Part shown: piece by piece, positions 9,770 through 18,191 of the stretch
How positions within the stretch are numbered: position 1 is the first letter of the stretch
Layout: each line of letters begins with the position of its first letter
Origin: Maribacter algicola
GTDB lineage: Bacteria; Bacteroidota; Bacteroidia; Flavobacteriales; Flavobacteriaceae
DNA: 64,000 nt
Direction of reading: 5' to 3'
Assembly: GCF_003933245.1 (NCBI RefSeq)
Contig: NZ_QUSX01000004.1
Span: forward strand, 1 to 64,000
Notes under the pieces: generated by a model
The model's database searches: none
The model's input: the letters and a program-made list of their open reading frames with translations, nothing else
What the model was told of the DNA's origin: nothing
Translations under genes and position numbers: made by a program

Positions 9770-11044
9770 CTATAAACTGGAGGCTACCTCCATGAGGTAC
9801 GCACAAAATAAGGCCCCTGCCGTACCAACCACATAGCCTAAAACAGCCAATAATACACCAACCGATGTTAAGGAGGGATGGAATTCCGCCGCTACCACGG
9901 GAGCCGAAGCCGCACCACCCACATTGGCCTGGCTGCCTACGGCCAAAAAGAAGTAAGGGGCCTTTATGAGTTTGGCCACCAGGATAAGCAGCAAGGCGTG
10001 AATGCTAATCCAAACAAAACCTATCGCGATGAGACCCGGATTTTCCAAAACCTTTCCAAGGTCCATTTTCATACCAATGGTGGCCACAAGTATGTAAATG
10101 AAAACCCCGCCAATTTTACTCGCTCCCGCACCTTCATAATTTTTAGCCTTGGTGAATGACATGGCAATGCCCGCACAGGTTGCGAGTACCACCATCCAAA
10201 AGAATCCGGATCCCAAAAAGGAGAGAAAACTCTTTTTATCGCTGACCGCTTCAAAGTTTAGGTTCAGGTACTCACTTATATAATCCCCTAAAAAATGTGA
10301 AAGGCCTACTGCTGAAAAGGCCAGGCATAGCATGATCATATAATCTTGGAGCGTAGGTACCCTTGTGATTTTTTCAGTGAACTGGGTTACTTTAACTTTT
10401 AAGGTCTCAATGGCCGAGTTGTCTGCCTTGAGCCATTTATCGATTCTTTTTGTTTTACCTACACCCAAAAGAATAATGGCCATCCAAATATTGGCTACTA
10501 CGATATCAATAAGAACCATTCCTCCATATTTTTCAGGATTGTATTTGAAAATTTCGAGCATTGCAGCCTGATTAGCCCCCCCACCGATCCAACTACCCGC
10601 AATGGTGGCCAATCCCCGCCAAACGGCATCGAAATCATTCCCCCCAACGGTTTCCGGAGAAATAAAAGAAACCAATAATATAGCAATTGGACCTCCAATA
10701 ATGATTCCGAAACTTCCTGTCAAAAACATGATCAGGGCCTTTGAACCCAAGTTGCTTATGGCTTTTAGGTCAATACTAAGCGTCATTAATACCAAGGCGG
10801 CGGGCAAGAGATACCTACTGGCCATAAAATATAGGTTTGAGGTATCGTCCGATATCAATCCCGCACTTGCCATCAACGCCGGCAATAAATAACACATGAG
10901 TACTGCTGGAACAATGGAATAGAATTTTGTCCAAAAACCAGTTTTTAAACTGGAGGTATAAAATATAAAACCAAGGGCGAGGGCCAAAAGACCAAAAACT
11001 ACAGTATCGTTTACGATCAATGGCTGGTTGACGGGGTTGTCCAT
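9770..11044 (-). CDS. DUF819 family inner-membrane protein
   Basis: 424 aa with about ten or more hydrophobic segments. The pattern matches DUF819 (YjcL-like): VFGLLALALGFIFYTSSLK at the start, a glycine-rich GSWIGGGANQAAMLE near residue 150, and VGSQANVGGAASAPVVAAEF near residue 375. The two GGxAN-type loops recall sodium-dependent transporters with two inverted halves, so a transport role is inferred; the substrate is unknown. It lies 32 bp after the HAD gene and also has a candidate promoter of its own (11068-11075, minus). Confidence 0.85.
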   Translation of the reverse strand: MDNPVNQPLIVNDTVVFGLLALALGFIFYTSSLKTGFWTKFYSIVPAVLMCYLLPALMASAGLISDDTSNLYFMASRYLLPAALVLMTLSIDLKAISNLGSKALIMFLTGSFGIIIGGPIAILLVSFISPETVGGNDFDAVWRGLATIAGSWIGGGANQAAMLEIFKYNPEKYGGMVLIDIVVANIWMAIILLGVGKTKRIDKWLKADNSAIETLKVKVTQFTEKITRVPTLQDYMIMLCLAFSAVGLSHFLGDYISEYLNLNFEAVSDKKSFLSFLGSGFFWMVVLATCAGIAMSFTKAKNYEGAGASKIGGVFIYILVATIGMKMDLGKVLENPGLIAIGFVWISIHALLLILVAKLIKAPYFFLAVGSQANVGGAASAPVVAAEFHPSLTSVGVLLAVLGYVVGTAGALFCAYLMEVASSL

Positions 11045-11067
11045 ATTGCTAGGTTTTCCTTTGAAAC

Positions 11068-11075
11068 CAAATATA
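11068..11075 (-). promoter_or_regulatory. Putative -7 element for the DUF819 gene
   Basis: On the minus strand this reads TATATTTG, matching TAnnTTTG, 23 bp before the DUF819 start. It would allow expression independent of the upstream HAD and DUF5916 genes. Confidence 0.5.
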
Positions 11076-11076
11076 C

Positions 11077-11880
11077 TTAAATAAGTAGATGTTGTTCAAT
11101 ATATAGGGCAACTCCGTGTTCTGTATTACTTGAGGTAATGGATTGGGCTATTTGTTTCACTTCTTCCCTGGCATTGGAGACCGCCACGCCCCAACCAACG
11201 TTGCTTAACATATCTATATCATTAAAATTGTCTCCAAAGGCAATGACATCCTGCAGGGCTTCCCCGGGACCCATTAGTTTTTGTATGGCCGTAAGTTTGG
11301 ACACGGATTTAGGTGCAATTTCTATGAGTGTGTCGTTGGAACGGTACAAATTAACTTCATTTCCAAATTTCTTGTTAAGTAAGGGCATTAATTGATCCGC
11401 AGAGGCTTTGGTCCCCATAAGCATAACCTTATGTGCTCCGATTTTTCTTCCTTCCCATTCCTCCAACGTTCGTAAGGTCGATTTAAAAACCGGGTTCGTC
11501 TTGGTGTATTTTATTTCTTTCTCGACCCTTTCCGATGCTTTGGGTACATGCCATTCATCAAATGCGTATAGGCCCATATCCGTTTTAAAACCTTCACATA
11601 CTTCATGGATTTGCTGAACGACCTTCAATGGAACGGTCACGGATAGTAGTTCCTTGGTACCATCCAGGACCAGTGCGCCATTATAACAAACAATGGGTTG
11701 GTCCAAGATTCCCAGGTCTCTCTGGATATAGTACATACCGTTGGGCATTCTGGCAGATACAAGAATGATTCGGGTGCTTTGCTTTATTCTATTGATCTGA
11801 GCAATGGTGTATGCTGAAACATCACTTTTAGTCGAGAGAAGTGTGCCATCCAGGTCTGAGCAGAGTAATTTGTATTTCAT
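11077..11880 (-). CDS. HAD-superfamily phosphatase, Cof type
   Basis: 267 aa, type IIB HAD hydrolase. Motif I is CSDLDGTLL (Asp9 nucleophile, Asp11), motif II lies in TRIILVSARM, and motif IV is IAFGDNFNDIDMLSNVGWGVAVSNA. The cap domain occupies about residues 85-190. Such enzymes hydrolyse sugar phosphates or similar small substrates in the cytosol, and the substrate cannot be told from sequence. Its start is 1 bp from the stop of the preceding DUF5916 gene, so it is almost certainly cotranscribed with the outer-membrane barrels. Confidence 0.9.
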   Translation of the reverse strand: MKYKLLCSDLDGTLLSTKSDVSAYTIAQINRIKQSTRIILVSARMPNGMYYIQRDLGILDQPIVCYNGALVLDGTKELLSVTVPLKVVQQIHEVCEGFKTDMGLYAFDEWHVPKASERVEKEIKYTKTNPVFKSTLRTLEEWEGRKIGAHKVMLMGTKASADQLMPLLNKKFGNEVNLYRSNDTLIEIAPKSVSKLTAIQKLMGPGEALQDVIAFGDNFNDIDMLSNVGWGVAVSNAREEVKQIAQSITSSNTEHGVALYIEQHLLI

Positions 11881-11881
11881 A

Positions 11882-14122
11882 TTAAATATTCAGCCAATAT
11901 GAAAGTTTCAGGTTGATAGATCGGAATCTTGGGGCAAATACATTTACCGAATAATTGTCATTATAAACAATGAATAGATCGGAAAGTGGAGCAAACCGCC
12001 ATTGTAATCTAGAATTGATGCCCAAGTTATCCCGTTGGTTGCTGTATTGGACCAACGTGGACCAGAAGATGGATTTGCTAAAGGTAAGGTCCATTCTTGG
12101 GCTTACCAACCATATATTGGCACTTGAATAGGGTTCGGGGAGGTCTATTTGGTCATAATTAAACTGAAGTGAGATGGACGCTTTAGGTTGAAACCGCATG
12201 GTCATCGAACCTTCCATAGAAAATCGGTTTCCATTAAAAAAATGACCCAATGTGGACCGGATATCATAAGAAAAAAGCTTTCGCTGATCAGACCTATACC
12301 CGGCTTGGACGCTATTGTAATGATAATTTTGATCAGCTGGGAGGGGTACCGCCCCTTCAGTGCGTGTCGGGTCAAAAGAATCGAACAGGAAGGTGTAAGT
12401 ATTTGTGTATTCTATTCGCGCCTGCGATTGATTATTGAATTGAACTTCATAACTGTATTGAAGGTCATAATCCGTATTTTTAAAATCCATGCTGGGGCTC
12501 CAGCGTATATTGGTAAAAGACCTAAGCGCGTGGTTTTGGACAATTCCTTTTCTTGGCCAGAAAACCCGTTCCAAGCTTAGGAGTGTTTTAAAAAGATCTG
12601 TTCTTCGCACAAAGCCTAAATCTGAACGAAAATCTTCATCTATAAAGGTTCCTTTTGCAAATACGTTGAGTTTTCTTGTGTTATATCGAATCAACGCGCT
12701 TGAGGCAAAGTTTCCCACATTATCGTCCGGTTGAAAGGATTTGTGGGTGATGAACGATCCATTCCATGTGTTATCCTTAGAGGCCAAGTTATAATCAACA
12801 CCTACAACGCGATTGTATTCATCTTCCCGATCTACAAAATCATAATTTTTGAAAGATTCCTTGTTGATAAAAAAAACACCAATGTTGGACCGTGAGAAAA
12901 CACGCTGCTGAACTGCCAACATAGTATTATTATTCGATGGGATCCTATTATCCAAATCCTCTGCCGTCTGGATGTTCAGCAAGCCAATCCTGGTATCATT
13001 GGTTAGCTTGCCACTTAGGCGAACGCCACCAATTATATTATTTTCAATGGTATTCCCTACGGTGTCCCTCGCGATGCCAATACGTCTTGAGAAAAATGGA
13101 CTAAAATCAAAGCCGTTGCCAAAACTTGCAAAAAGATCATTGTTATCTATGAAAAATTGACGGCGCTCCGGCAATGCAATTTCAAAACGGGTTAGGTTGG
13201 TGATGAAATTATCTACTTCTACAGTAGAAAAATCTGGATTTAATGTAAGGTCAAGATTTAAACTGTTGCCTATAGAAATCTTGGCATCTGCACCTACTTT
13301 AAAATTATCCAGATTTTCATTATTGTCAAAGTCCCTGGCGTTAATTCCGTTTACGTATGGTATAATCGCGAAAGGGGTTCTAGATTTGCCAAGAGGCTTC
13401 TCAAAAAGGATGTCACCCATAAAGGCAAGATTATAAATGAGCTGATTTTGAGGTATCCTTGTCCAGGTACTACGTTCGTTAGATTGAGTTTCAATGCGAT
13501 AGCTATTAAAGCGCCATTTGGTACCACCCTCCTCGAATTTTAAGGAGGTAAGGGGAATGATCATTTCAGCGGTGAAGTAGTCGTCATATATTTTGGCATC
13601 CCCTTTCCACTTTACGTCCCAAGAAAGTGTAAAGTCATCCTCGCCGGCGCCGCCGTTTGCAATCAGTGCTTCACGGCGAACGCCATAAGGGTTTATCCCA
13701 AATAAAAAAGCATTGGTGCCATCGTTAAAGGTGTCAAAAACAAGGGAGAAACTATCACTTCCACTACCTCTAAAATCCCGTTGAAGTGATTGGGTAGCAT
13801 AATTTTTTCCGCTAGAATAGGCCTTAATACCTACATACAAATTTTTGTCATCATAAAGAATTTTTATTTCGGATTGCTTTCGGGCTTGAACGGAATCCAA
13901 TGGAAAATATTCCCAATAATCTTTAGCACTTTCGGCTGTTTCCCAAGCACTTTCGTCCAAAATTCCGTCCGCCATTATTTTTTCGGTAGTAAATTTTACA
14001 GTGAAGGATTTTTTTTCTGCCTGGGCCTTCCCCAAAAAATGAGAGAACAGGCAGAGCACCAACAAATGATATGCTAAGAAAGGGGTAAATGTAATTTTTT
14101 GTTGATGGAGCTTATGGGGCAT
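11882..14122 (-). CDS. CBM9-like / DUF5916 outer-membrane protein (second of a tandem pair)
   Basis: 746 aa with a signal peptide (about residues 15-35, ending GKAQA). Residues about 40-230 are the carbohydrate-binding family 9-like domain (DGILDESAWETAES, YDDKNLYVGIKAY, FLFGINPYGVRREALIA). The rest is a DUF5916 beta-barrel-like region (LPERRQFFIDNNDLF, FSPFFSRRIGIARD) ending with an aromatic strand. It is paralogous to its upstream neighbour along its whole length, and the last 65 residues are nearly the same. A role in binding or handling a ligand at the outer membrane is inferred, and the ligand is unknown. It starts 18 bp after the paralogue's stop and is followed within 1 bp by the HAD gene. 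Confidence 0.9.
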   Translation of the reverse strand: MPHKLHQQKITFTPFLAYHLLVLCLFSHFLGKAQAEKKSFTVKFTTEKIMADGILDESAWETAESAKDYWEYFPLDSVQARKQSEIKILYDDKNLYVGIKAYSSGKNYATQSLQRDFRGSGSDSFSLVFDTFNDGTNAFLFGINPYGVRREALIANGGAGEDDFTLSWDVKWKGDAKIYDDYFTAEMIIPLTSLKFEEGGTKWRFNSYRIETQSNERSTWTRIPQNQLIYNLAFMGDILFEKPLGKSRTPFAIIPYVNGINARDFDNNENLDNFKVGADAKISIGNSLNLDLTLNPDFSTVEVDNFITNLTRFEIALPERRQFFIDNNDLFASFGNGFDFSPFFSRRIGIARDTVGNTIENNIIGGVRLSGKLTNDTRIGLLNIQTAEDLDNRIPSNNNTMLAVQQRVFSRSNIGVFFINKESFKNYDFVDREDEYNRVVGVDYNLASKDNTWNGSFITHKSFQPDDNVGNFASSALIRYNTRKLNVFAKGTFIDEDFRSDLGFVRRTDLFKTLLSLERVFWPRKGIVQNHALRSFTNIRWSPSMDFKNTDYDLQYSYEVQFNNQSQARIEYTNTYTFLFDSFDPTRTEGAVPLPADQNYHYNSVQAGYRSDQRKLFSYDIRSTLGHFFNGNRFSMEGSMTMRFQPKASISLQFNYDQIDLPEPYSSANIWLVSPRMDLTFSKSIFWSTLVQYSNQRDNLGINSRLQWRFAPLSDLFIVYNDNYSVNVFAPRFRSINLKLSYWLNI

Positions 14123-14140
14123 TGCTTTTGACTTCTGGTT

Positions 14141-16342
14141 TTAAATATTTAACCAATAGGTGAATTTAAGGTTTATGGACCTGTATTTGGGCTCAAACTG
14201 ATTTACCGCATAGTTATCATTGTAAACTATAAAAAGGTCGGATAGTGGTGCAAAACGCCATTGTAACCTAGAATTAATTCCAAGATTATCCCTTTGATTA
14301 CTATACTGAAAGAGTGTTGTCCAAAAAACGGACTTACTGAAAGTAAAGCCAAACCTGGGACTTACCAACCAAAGATTTGCACTTGGATAGGGGTCAGGTA
14401 AGCTAATTTTATCATAATTCACATTGAGGCTTATCCTTACTTTGGGCTGAAGTCTCAGCGTAGCCTCACCACCAATCGAAAACCGTTGCCCATTAAAAAA
14501 ATTACCAATGGAGGTTTCGCCTTCAAAGGCAAAAACGTTGGCCAAATTGGATTGATATCCCATGGTAAAGGTGCCAAACCTGTATTCTTGGTTTCCTGGC
14601 AGTTCAACGGCACCTTCCGTACCCGTAGGATCAAAGGGTTCAAAGAGGTATACATAGCTGGTAGAATATTCCGCACCAAACTCCGTAAAGTCCTTGAGTA
14701 TAAAATTGTATCGGCCACGTACATCATAGTCTGCCAACTGATAATCCAATGAGGTTCTCCAATTTGAAATACCAAATACTTCAACTCCATGGTTGTTGAT
14801 GTTTCCATTTTTTGGCCAAAACAAGCGTTGTACCGAACCTACCGTTTTCACGATATCCGTCCTTGGTATAAAACCTAGGTCTGACTGAAAATCCTCATTG
14901 ATATACGCAAGATCAACAAAGGAATTCCAGTATCTTGAATTATAGCTCAATAATGCTCCTGCCGATATATTTCCTTCCGTATCACCTGGCTGAAAGGATT
15001 TATGCAGATAGTACTTTCCGGACCAAACGTTATCCGCACTCGCTAAATAATAGTCCAAACCCAAAACTCGGTTGTATTCTTCATCCGCAGTAGCGAAGGG
15101 TTCATCTCCAAAAGCCTGTCTATTTATGAAGAACATGCCAATATTGGAACGGGCAAATACCTTATGCTGTAGGGCCAACATTAGATTATTGTTGGATGCT
15201 ACCTCCTGATCCTCATTTTTGGCCGTTTGGATATCCAAAAAGCCCAACCGTAGGTTTTTGTTCAGTTTTCCACTTAGGCGGAGTCCACCTAAGATATCGT
15301 TCTGAACGGAGTTTCCAAGTCGATCCGTTGCAATGCCTATTCGTCTAGAAAAGAAGGGATTGGAATGCCTTATACTTCCAAAGCTTCCAAAGAGGTCGTT
15401 GTTGTCTATAAAAAATTGCCGCCTTTCGGGCAGGGAAACCTCAAAACGGGTCAAGTTGGTGATAATAGCATCCACCTCCACATTTGAAAAATCCGGATTG
15501 ATGGTGACATCCAAGTTCATACCGTTACCAATGGCAATTTTAGCATCGCCCCCTACTTTAAGTTTGTTGTTAGTTTCGTCCGTAGTAAAATCCTTATCGG
15601 ATATGGCATTGATGTAAGGAATCAGTGCCACAGGTGTTCTGGACCTACCCAAGGGTTTTTCAAAATACATATCTCCCATGAAGGCCAAATTGATCACACT
15701 TTGGTTTTGAGGGATGACAAACCAATTGCTACGCTCATTGGATTGCATATCAAACCGGTAGCTCTGGAATCGCCATTTGGTTTCTCCTTCGGCGAATTTT
15801 AGGGAGGTCAGGGGTATGGCTATTTCTGCAGTGTAGTACTTATCATAGATTTTGGTTTCGGCCTTCCATTTGACGTCCCATGAAGTCGTGAAACCGCTTT
15901 CAACATCCTGTCCGCCCCCAGATATAAGTACTTCCCTTCTAACGCCGTAGGGATTGATTCCAAACAAAAAGGCATTGGTACCATCATTAAAAGTGTCAAA
16001 TACCAAACTGATGTTATCATTGCCACTCGCCCTAAAATCCCGTTCCAGGGAGGGTATTATGTAATTTGGGCCGGGTGTATGCACGGTCATACCAATGTAT
16101 AACGTAGTATCATCGGTGAGCATACGGATATCCGTTTGATACTGAGCTGGGACCTTATCCGATGGAAAATACTGTTGAAATTCCCCTGCGCTTTGGGCAA
16201 AGGTCCATACAGGCTCGTCCAAAACACCATCCAAAAGGATTTTTTCAGTGGTATATTTTACGGTAAAGGATTTTTCAGGTATTTGAGCGTAAAGGGAACA
16301 GCCTGCAAGAAACAGTACTACAATACTGATTAATTTGGTCAT
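14141..16342 (-). CDS. CBM9-like / DUF5916 outer-membrane protein (first of a tandem pair)
   Basis: 733 aa with signal peptide MTKLISIVVLFLAGCSLYAQ. It has the same architecture as the next gene: a CBM9-like N-terminal domain (DGVLDEPVWTFAQS, FLFGINPYGVRREVLIS) and a DUF5916 barrel (LPERRQFFIDNNDLFGSFG, NPFFSRRIGIATD). It ends in the shared block SNQRDNLGINSRLQWRFAPL. The level of identity points to a tandem duplication. A TAACTTTG promoter element sits 24 bp upstream, so this is the first gene of the minus-strand run to 9010. The cysteine at 15 could be read as a lipobox, but the following SLYAQ favours ordinary signal cleavage. Confidence 0.9.
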   Translation of the reverse strand: MTKLISIVVLFLAGCSLYAQIPEKSFTVKYTTEKILLDGVLDEPVWTFAQSAGEFQQYFPSDKVPAQYQTDIRMLTDDTTLYIGMTVHTPGPNYIIPSLERDFRASGNDNISLVFDTFNDGTNAFLFGINPYGVRREVLISGGGQDVESGFTTSWDVKWKAETKIYDKYYTAEIAIPLTSLKFAEGETKWRFQSYRFDMQSNERSNWFVIPQNQSVINLAFMGDMYFEKPLGRSRTPVALIPYINAISDKDFTTDETNNKLKVGGDAKIAIGNGMNLDVTINPDFSNVEVDAIITNLTRFEVSLPERRQFFIDNNDLFGSFGSIRHSNPFFSRRIGIATDRLGNSVQNDILGGLRLSGKLNKNLRLGFLDIQTAKNEDQEVASNNNLMLALQHKVFARSNIGMFFINRQAFGDEPFATADEEYNRVLGLDYYLASADNVWSGKYYLHKSFQPGDTEGNISAGALLSYNSRYWNSFVDLAYINEDFQSDLGFIPRTDIVKTVGSVQRLFWPKNGNINNHGVEVFGISNWRTSLDYQLADYDVRGRYNFILKDFTEFGAEYSTSYVYLFEPFDPTGTEGAVELPGNQEYRFGTFTMGYQSNLANVFAFEGETSIGNFFNGQRFSIGGEATLRLQPKVRISLNVNYDKISLPDPYPSANLWLVSPRFGFTFSKSVFWTTLFQYSNQRDNLGINSRLQWRFAPLSDLFIVYNDNYAVNQFEPKYRSINLKFTYWLNI

Positions 16343-16365
16343 TTTGGATTGGAAACTTTAACCAA

Positions 16366-16373
16366 CAAAGTTA
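16366..16373 (-). promoter_or_regulatory. Putative -7 element for the DUF5916 operon
   Basis: The minus strand reads TAACTTTG (TAnnTTTG), 24 bp before the start of the first DUF5916 gene. Confidence 0.5.
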
Positions 16374-16405
16374 GAGTTTTGTTCCGTTAAAAAAACCTTA
16401 AAAGA

Positions 16406-16570
16406 CTATTCCTTTTTGTTTTTGGGTTCTCTTTTGGCATCTTTCAGACTTTTCATCAACATCCATTCAATTTGGCCATTAGTGCTGCGGAATTCATCCG
16501 CGGCCCATTTTTCAATGGCCTTCAACATGTCTTCACTGACCCGCAATGCAAACGCTTTTTTCTTACCCAT
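16406..16570 (-). CDS. Small ribbon-helix-helix (Arc-like) DNA-binding protein
   Basis: 54 aa read directly from the sequence: starts MGKKKAFALRVSEDML, ends PKNKKE, stop at 16406-16408. The strand KKAFALRVSEDMLKAIEKWA followed by STNGQIEWMLMKSLKDAK is the beta-helix-helix pattern of Arc/MetJ-type repressors, where the strand contacts DNA and two chains make the fold. A purine-rich GAGGGAGAGG lies 9-18 bp upstream of the ATG. It is the last gene of the SPFH operon, so it may regulate that operon or others; no operator could be identified. A similar short RHH gene often accompanies SPFH genes in Bacteroidetes. Confidence 0.8.
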   Translation of the reverse strand: MGKKKAFALRVSEDMLKAIEKWAADEFRSTNGQIEWMLMKSLKDAKREPKNKKE

Positions 16571-16625
16571 AGTCGTGTTTCCTCTCCCTCTGTTATGGTA
16601 GTAATGAAATACGAAATTTCATTAT

Positions 16626-16784
16626 TTATCGGTTTCTGTCCCTTTCGAATACGATACGGTTCCGATCATGGTCCAAATCTATGGCCTTCCATCCCTGTCT
16701 GCCATATTCGTTCAATGTGTCCTCCAGCCGTTGGTTGTTATTGGTGAGGCCTACGGTCCAACTGACTACCTTATATTCTTTCAT
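16626..16784 (-). CDS. Small DUF4177-like protein
   Basis: 52 aa read directly from the sequence, starting MKEYKVVSWTVGLT and ending IVFERDRNR. The pattern (short strand, helix with LEDTLNEYGRQGWKAIDLD, strand) is that of DUF4177, a small alpha/beta fold of unknown function. The ATG lies 14 bp inside the 3' end of the PH-like gene in another frame, so translation is probably coupled. A second DUF4177-type gene lies at 46632-46826. Confidence 0.78.
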   Translation of the reverse strand: MKEYKVVSWTVGLTNNNQRLEDTLNEYGRQGWKAIDLDHDRNRIVFERDRNR

Positions 16785-17268
16785 CTTCCTTTAAATATCT
16801 GTTGATGGTTTGTTGTGCTTCCTTGGGTCTTTGGGTGCCAATTAAGAGCATGTTTCCTGTTTTAAGCGCAATTTGTATACCCTTGTTGCCACGTATGTTA
16901 TACGCTTTTTTCTTTCGGCCGATACCCCTGTAGCCCCATCCACCGAATTCTTTAATAGGGCTATACGTTTTAGTATAGCACTTATCCATATCGGTCCAAA
17001 GAATAACCTTATAGTTTATTTGAAAAGGAAAAAATCTAAAATGAATGCCCTTTTCATCTATTTGGGTTGTAAGCCTTATGGAATAAACCACACCGAGAAC
17101 AATCAAAACGGTTATAAAGGTCAAAATTAGGATATTTCTTTCTGGGGTATCCAAATTTTTGGTGGCAAAGGCTTTATATGTGGAGAAAACCGAAATACCC
17201 AGAACAATCAAATTCAGCAGGTGAAGCCACCACTGGTCAAATCGCTGTGTTTCCTTAAAAAAACGCAT
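16771..17268 (-). CDS. Membrane protein with two N-terminal helices and a PH-like domain
   Basis: 165 aa. Hydrophobic segments lie at about residues 15-33 and 45-65. The remaining part (VYSIRLTTQIDEKGIHFRFFPF, ILWTDMDKCYTKTYSP, GNKGIQIALKTGNMLLIGTQRP) alternates strands as in bacterial PH-like (bPH) domains, and a single helix ends the protein. The family resembles DUF6141-type proteins, but that name is from memory. It sits 1 bp after the SPFH gene, overlaps the DUF4177 gene, and therefore belongs to the SPFH operon. A membrane partner of the SPFH protein is inferred. Confidence 0.75.
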   Translation of the reverse strand: MRFFKETQRFDQWWLHLLNLIVLGISVFSTYKAFATKNLDTPERNILILTFITVLIVLGVVYSIRLTTQIDEKGIHFRFFPFQINYKVILWTDMDKCYTKTYSPIKEFGGWGYRGIGRKKKAYNIRGNKGIQIALKTGNMLLIGTQRPKEAQQTINRYLKEDERI

Positions 17269-17269
17269 A

Positions 17270-18121
17270 TCAATGGTTTAAAGTACCTGCATTGACAATG
17301 GGAGATGCATCTTTATCGGAACACAATACAACCATCAAATTACTTACCATGGCCGCTTTGCGTTCCTCGTCCAAATCTACCAATTCCTTTTTGCTCAACT
17401 CGTGCAAAGCCATTTCTACCATGCTTACCGCCCCTTCCACGATTTTGTGCCTTGCCGCTACAATGGCCGTTGCCTGTTGTCTTTTTAGCATGGCATTGGC
17501 AATTTCCTGGGCGTAGGCCAGGTAACCGATACGTGCCTCCAACACCTCGATACCGGCCATGGCAAGACGTTCCTGGACCTCGGCCTCTAGGGCTTCGCTT
17601 ACTTCGTTCACGCTTGACCGCAGGGTGATATCCTCGTCCAAACCTTCATCGGCAAAGTTGTCATAGGGATACATACTGGCCAATTTCCGTACGGCGGCAT
17701 CGGTCTGTACCCTAACAAAGTTTTGATAATCGTCCACATCAAATGCGGCCTTGTAGGTGTTCGTTACCCGCCATACCAAAATTGTGCTAATCATAATGGG
17801 ATTCCCTAGTTTGTCGTTGACCTTTAATCGCTCGCTATCGAAATTACTTGCCCGTAACGAAATCTTTTTCTTGGTGAAAAAAGGATTTACCCAAAAAAAG
17901 CCATTCTTTTTTATGGTCCCAACGTATTTTCCGAATAGCAACAATACCCTTGAACCATTGGGGTTGACCAGAACAAATCCGGCGAGACTTATAACTCCCA
18001 AAAGAATCAAAAAAATACCCAAGTAAATTCTCAATAGGGCAACACCGCCTATAATAAGCCCTAGAACAACTAAAATCATCACGTAGCCATTGATCGGGCT
18101 ATAGTTTTTTTCGTTTGACAT
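17270..18121 (-). CDS. SPFH (stomatin/prohibitin) domain membrane protein
   Basis: 283 aa. Two close hydrophobic segments (about residues 10-55) are followed by the SPFH/band 7 domain (VNPFFTKKKISLRASNFDSE, NPIMISTILVWRVTNTYKAAFDVDDYQNFV, LRSSVNEVSEALEAEVQERLAMAGIEVLEARIGYLAYA). A helical tail follows (KRQQATAIVAARHKIVEGAVSMVEMAL). Such proteins oligomerise on the inner membrane and organise domains or protect proteins. It is first of four minus-strand genes: SPFH, PH-like, DUF4177, RHH. Note the usual NfeD partner is absent. Confidence 0.9.
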   Translation of the reverse strand: MSNEKNYSPINGYVMILVVLGLIIGGVALLRIYLGIFLILLGVISLAGFVLVNPNGSRVLLLFGKYVGTIKKNGFFWVNPFFTKKKISLRASNFDSERLKVNDKLGNPIMISTILVWRVTNTYKAAFDVDDYQNFVRVQTDAAVRKLASMYPYDNFADEGLDEDITLRSSVNEVSEALEAEVQERLAMAGIEVLEARIGYLAYAQEIANAMLKRQQATAIVAARHKIVEGAVSMVEMALHELSKKELVDLDEERKAAMVSNLMVVLCSDKDASPIVNAGTLNH

Positions 18122-18191
18122 GGTATATGATATTAAAATGATATCATAAATATATCAATAAAAAATTAAAACTTACCAGAAAATGAGGATA

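Noticed and set aside
12188..12580. A 130-aa plus-strand frame inside the DUF5916 gene
   Set aside because: No start context or recognisable domain, and it is opposite conserved coding sequence.
17305..17628. A 107-aa plus-strand frame opposite the SPFH gene
   Set aside because: Proline/arginine-rich low-complexity product typical of antisense frames; the minus-strand SPFH gene is well supported.
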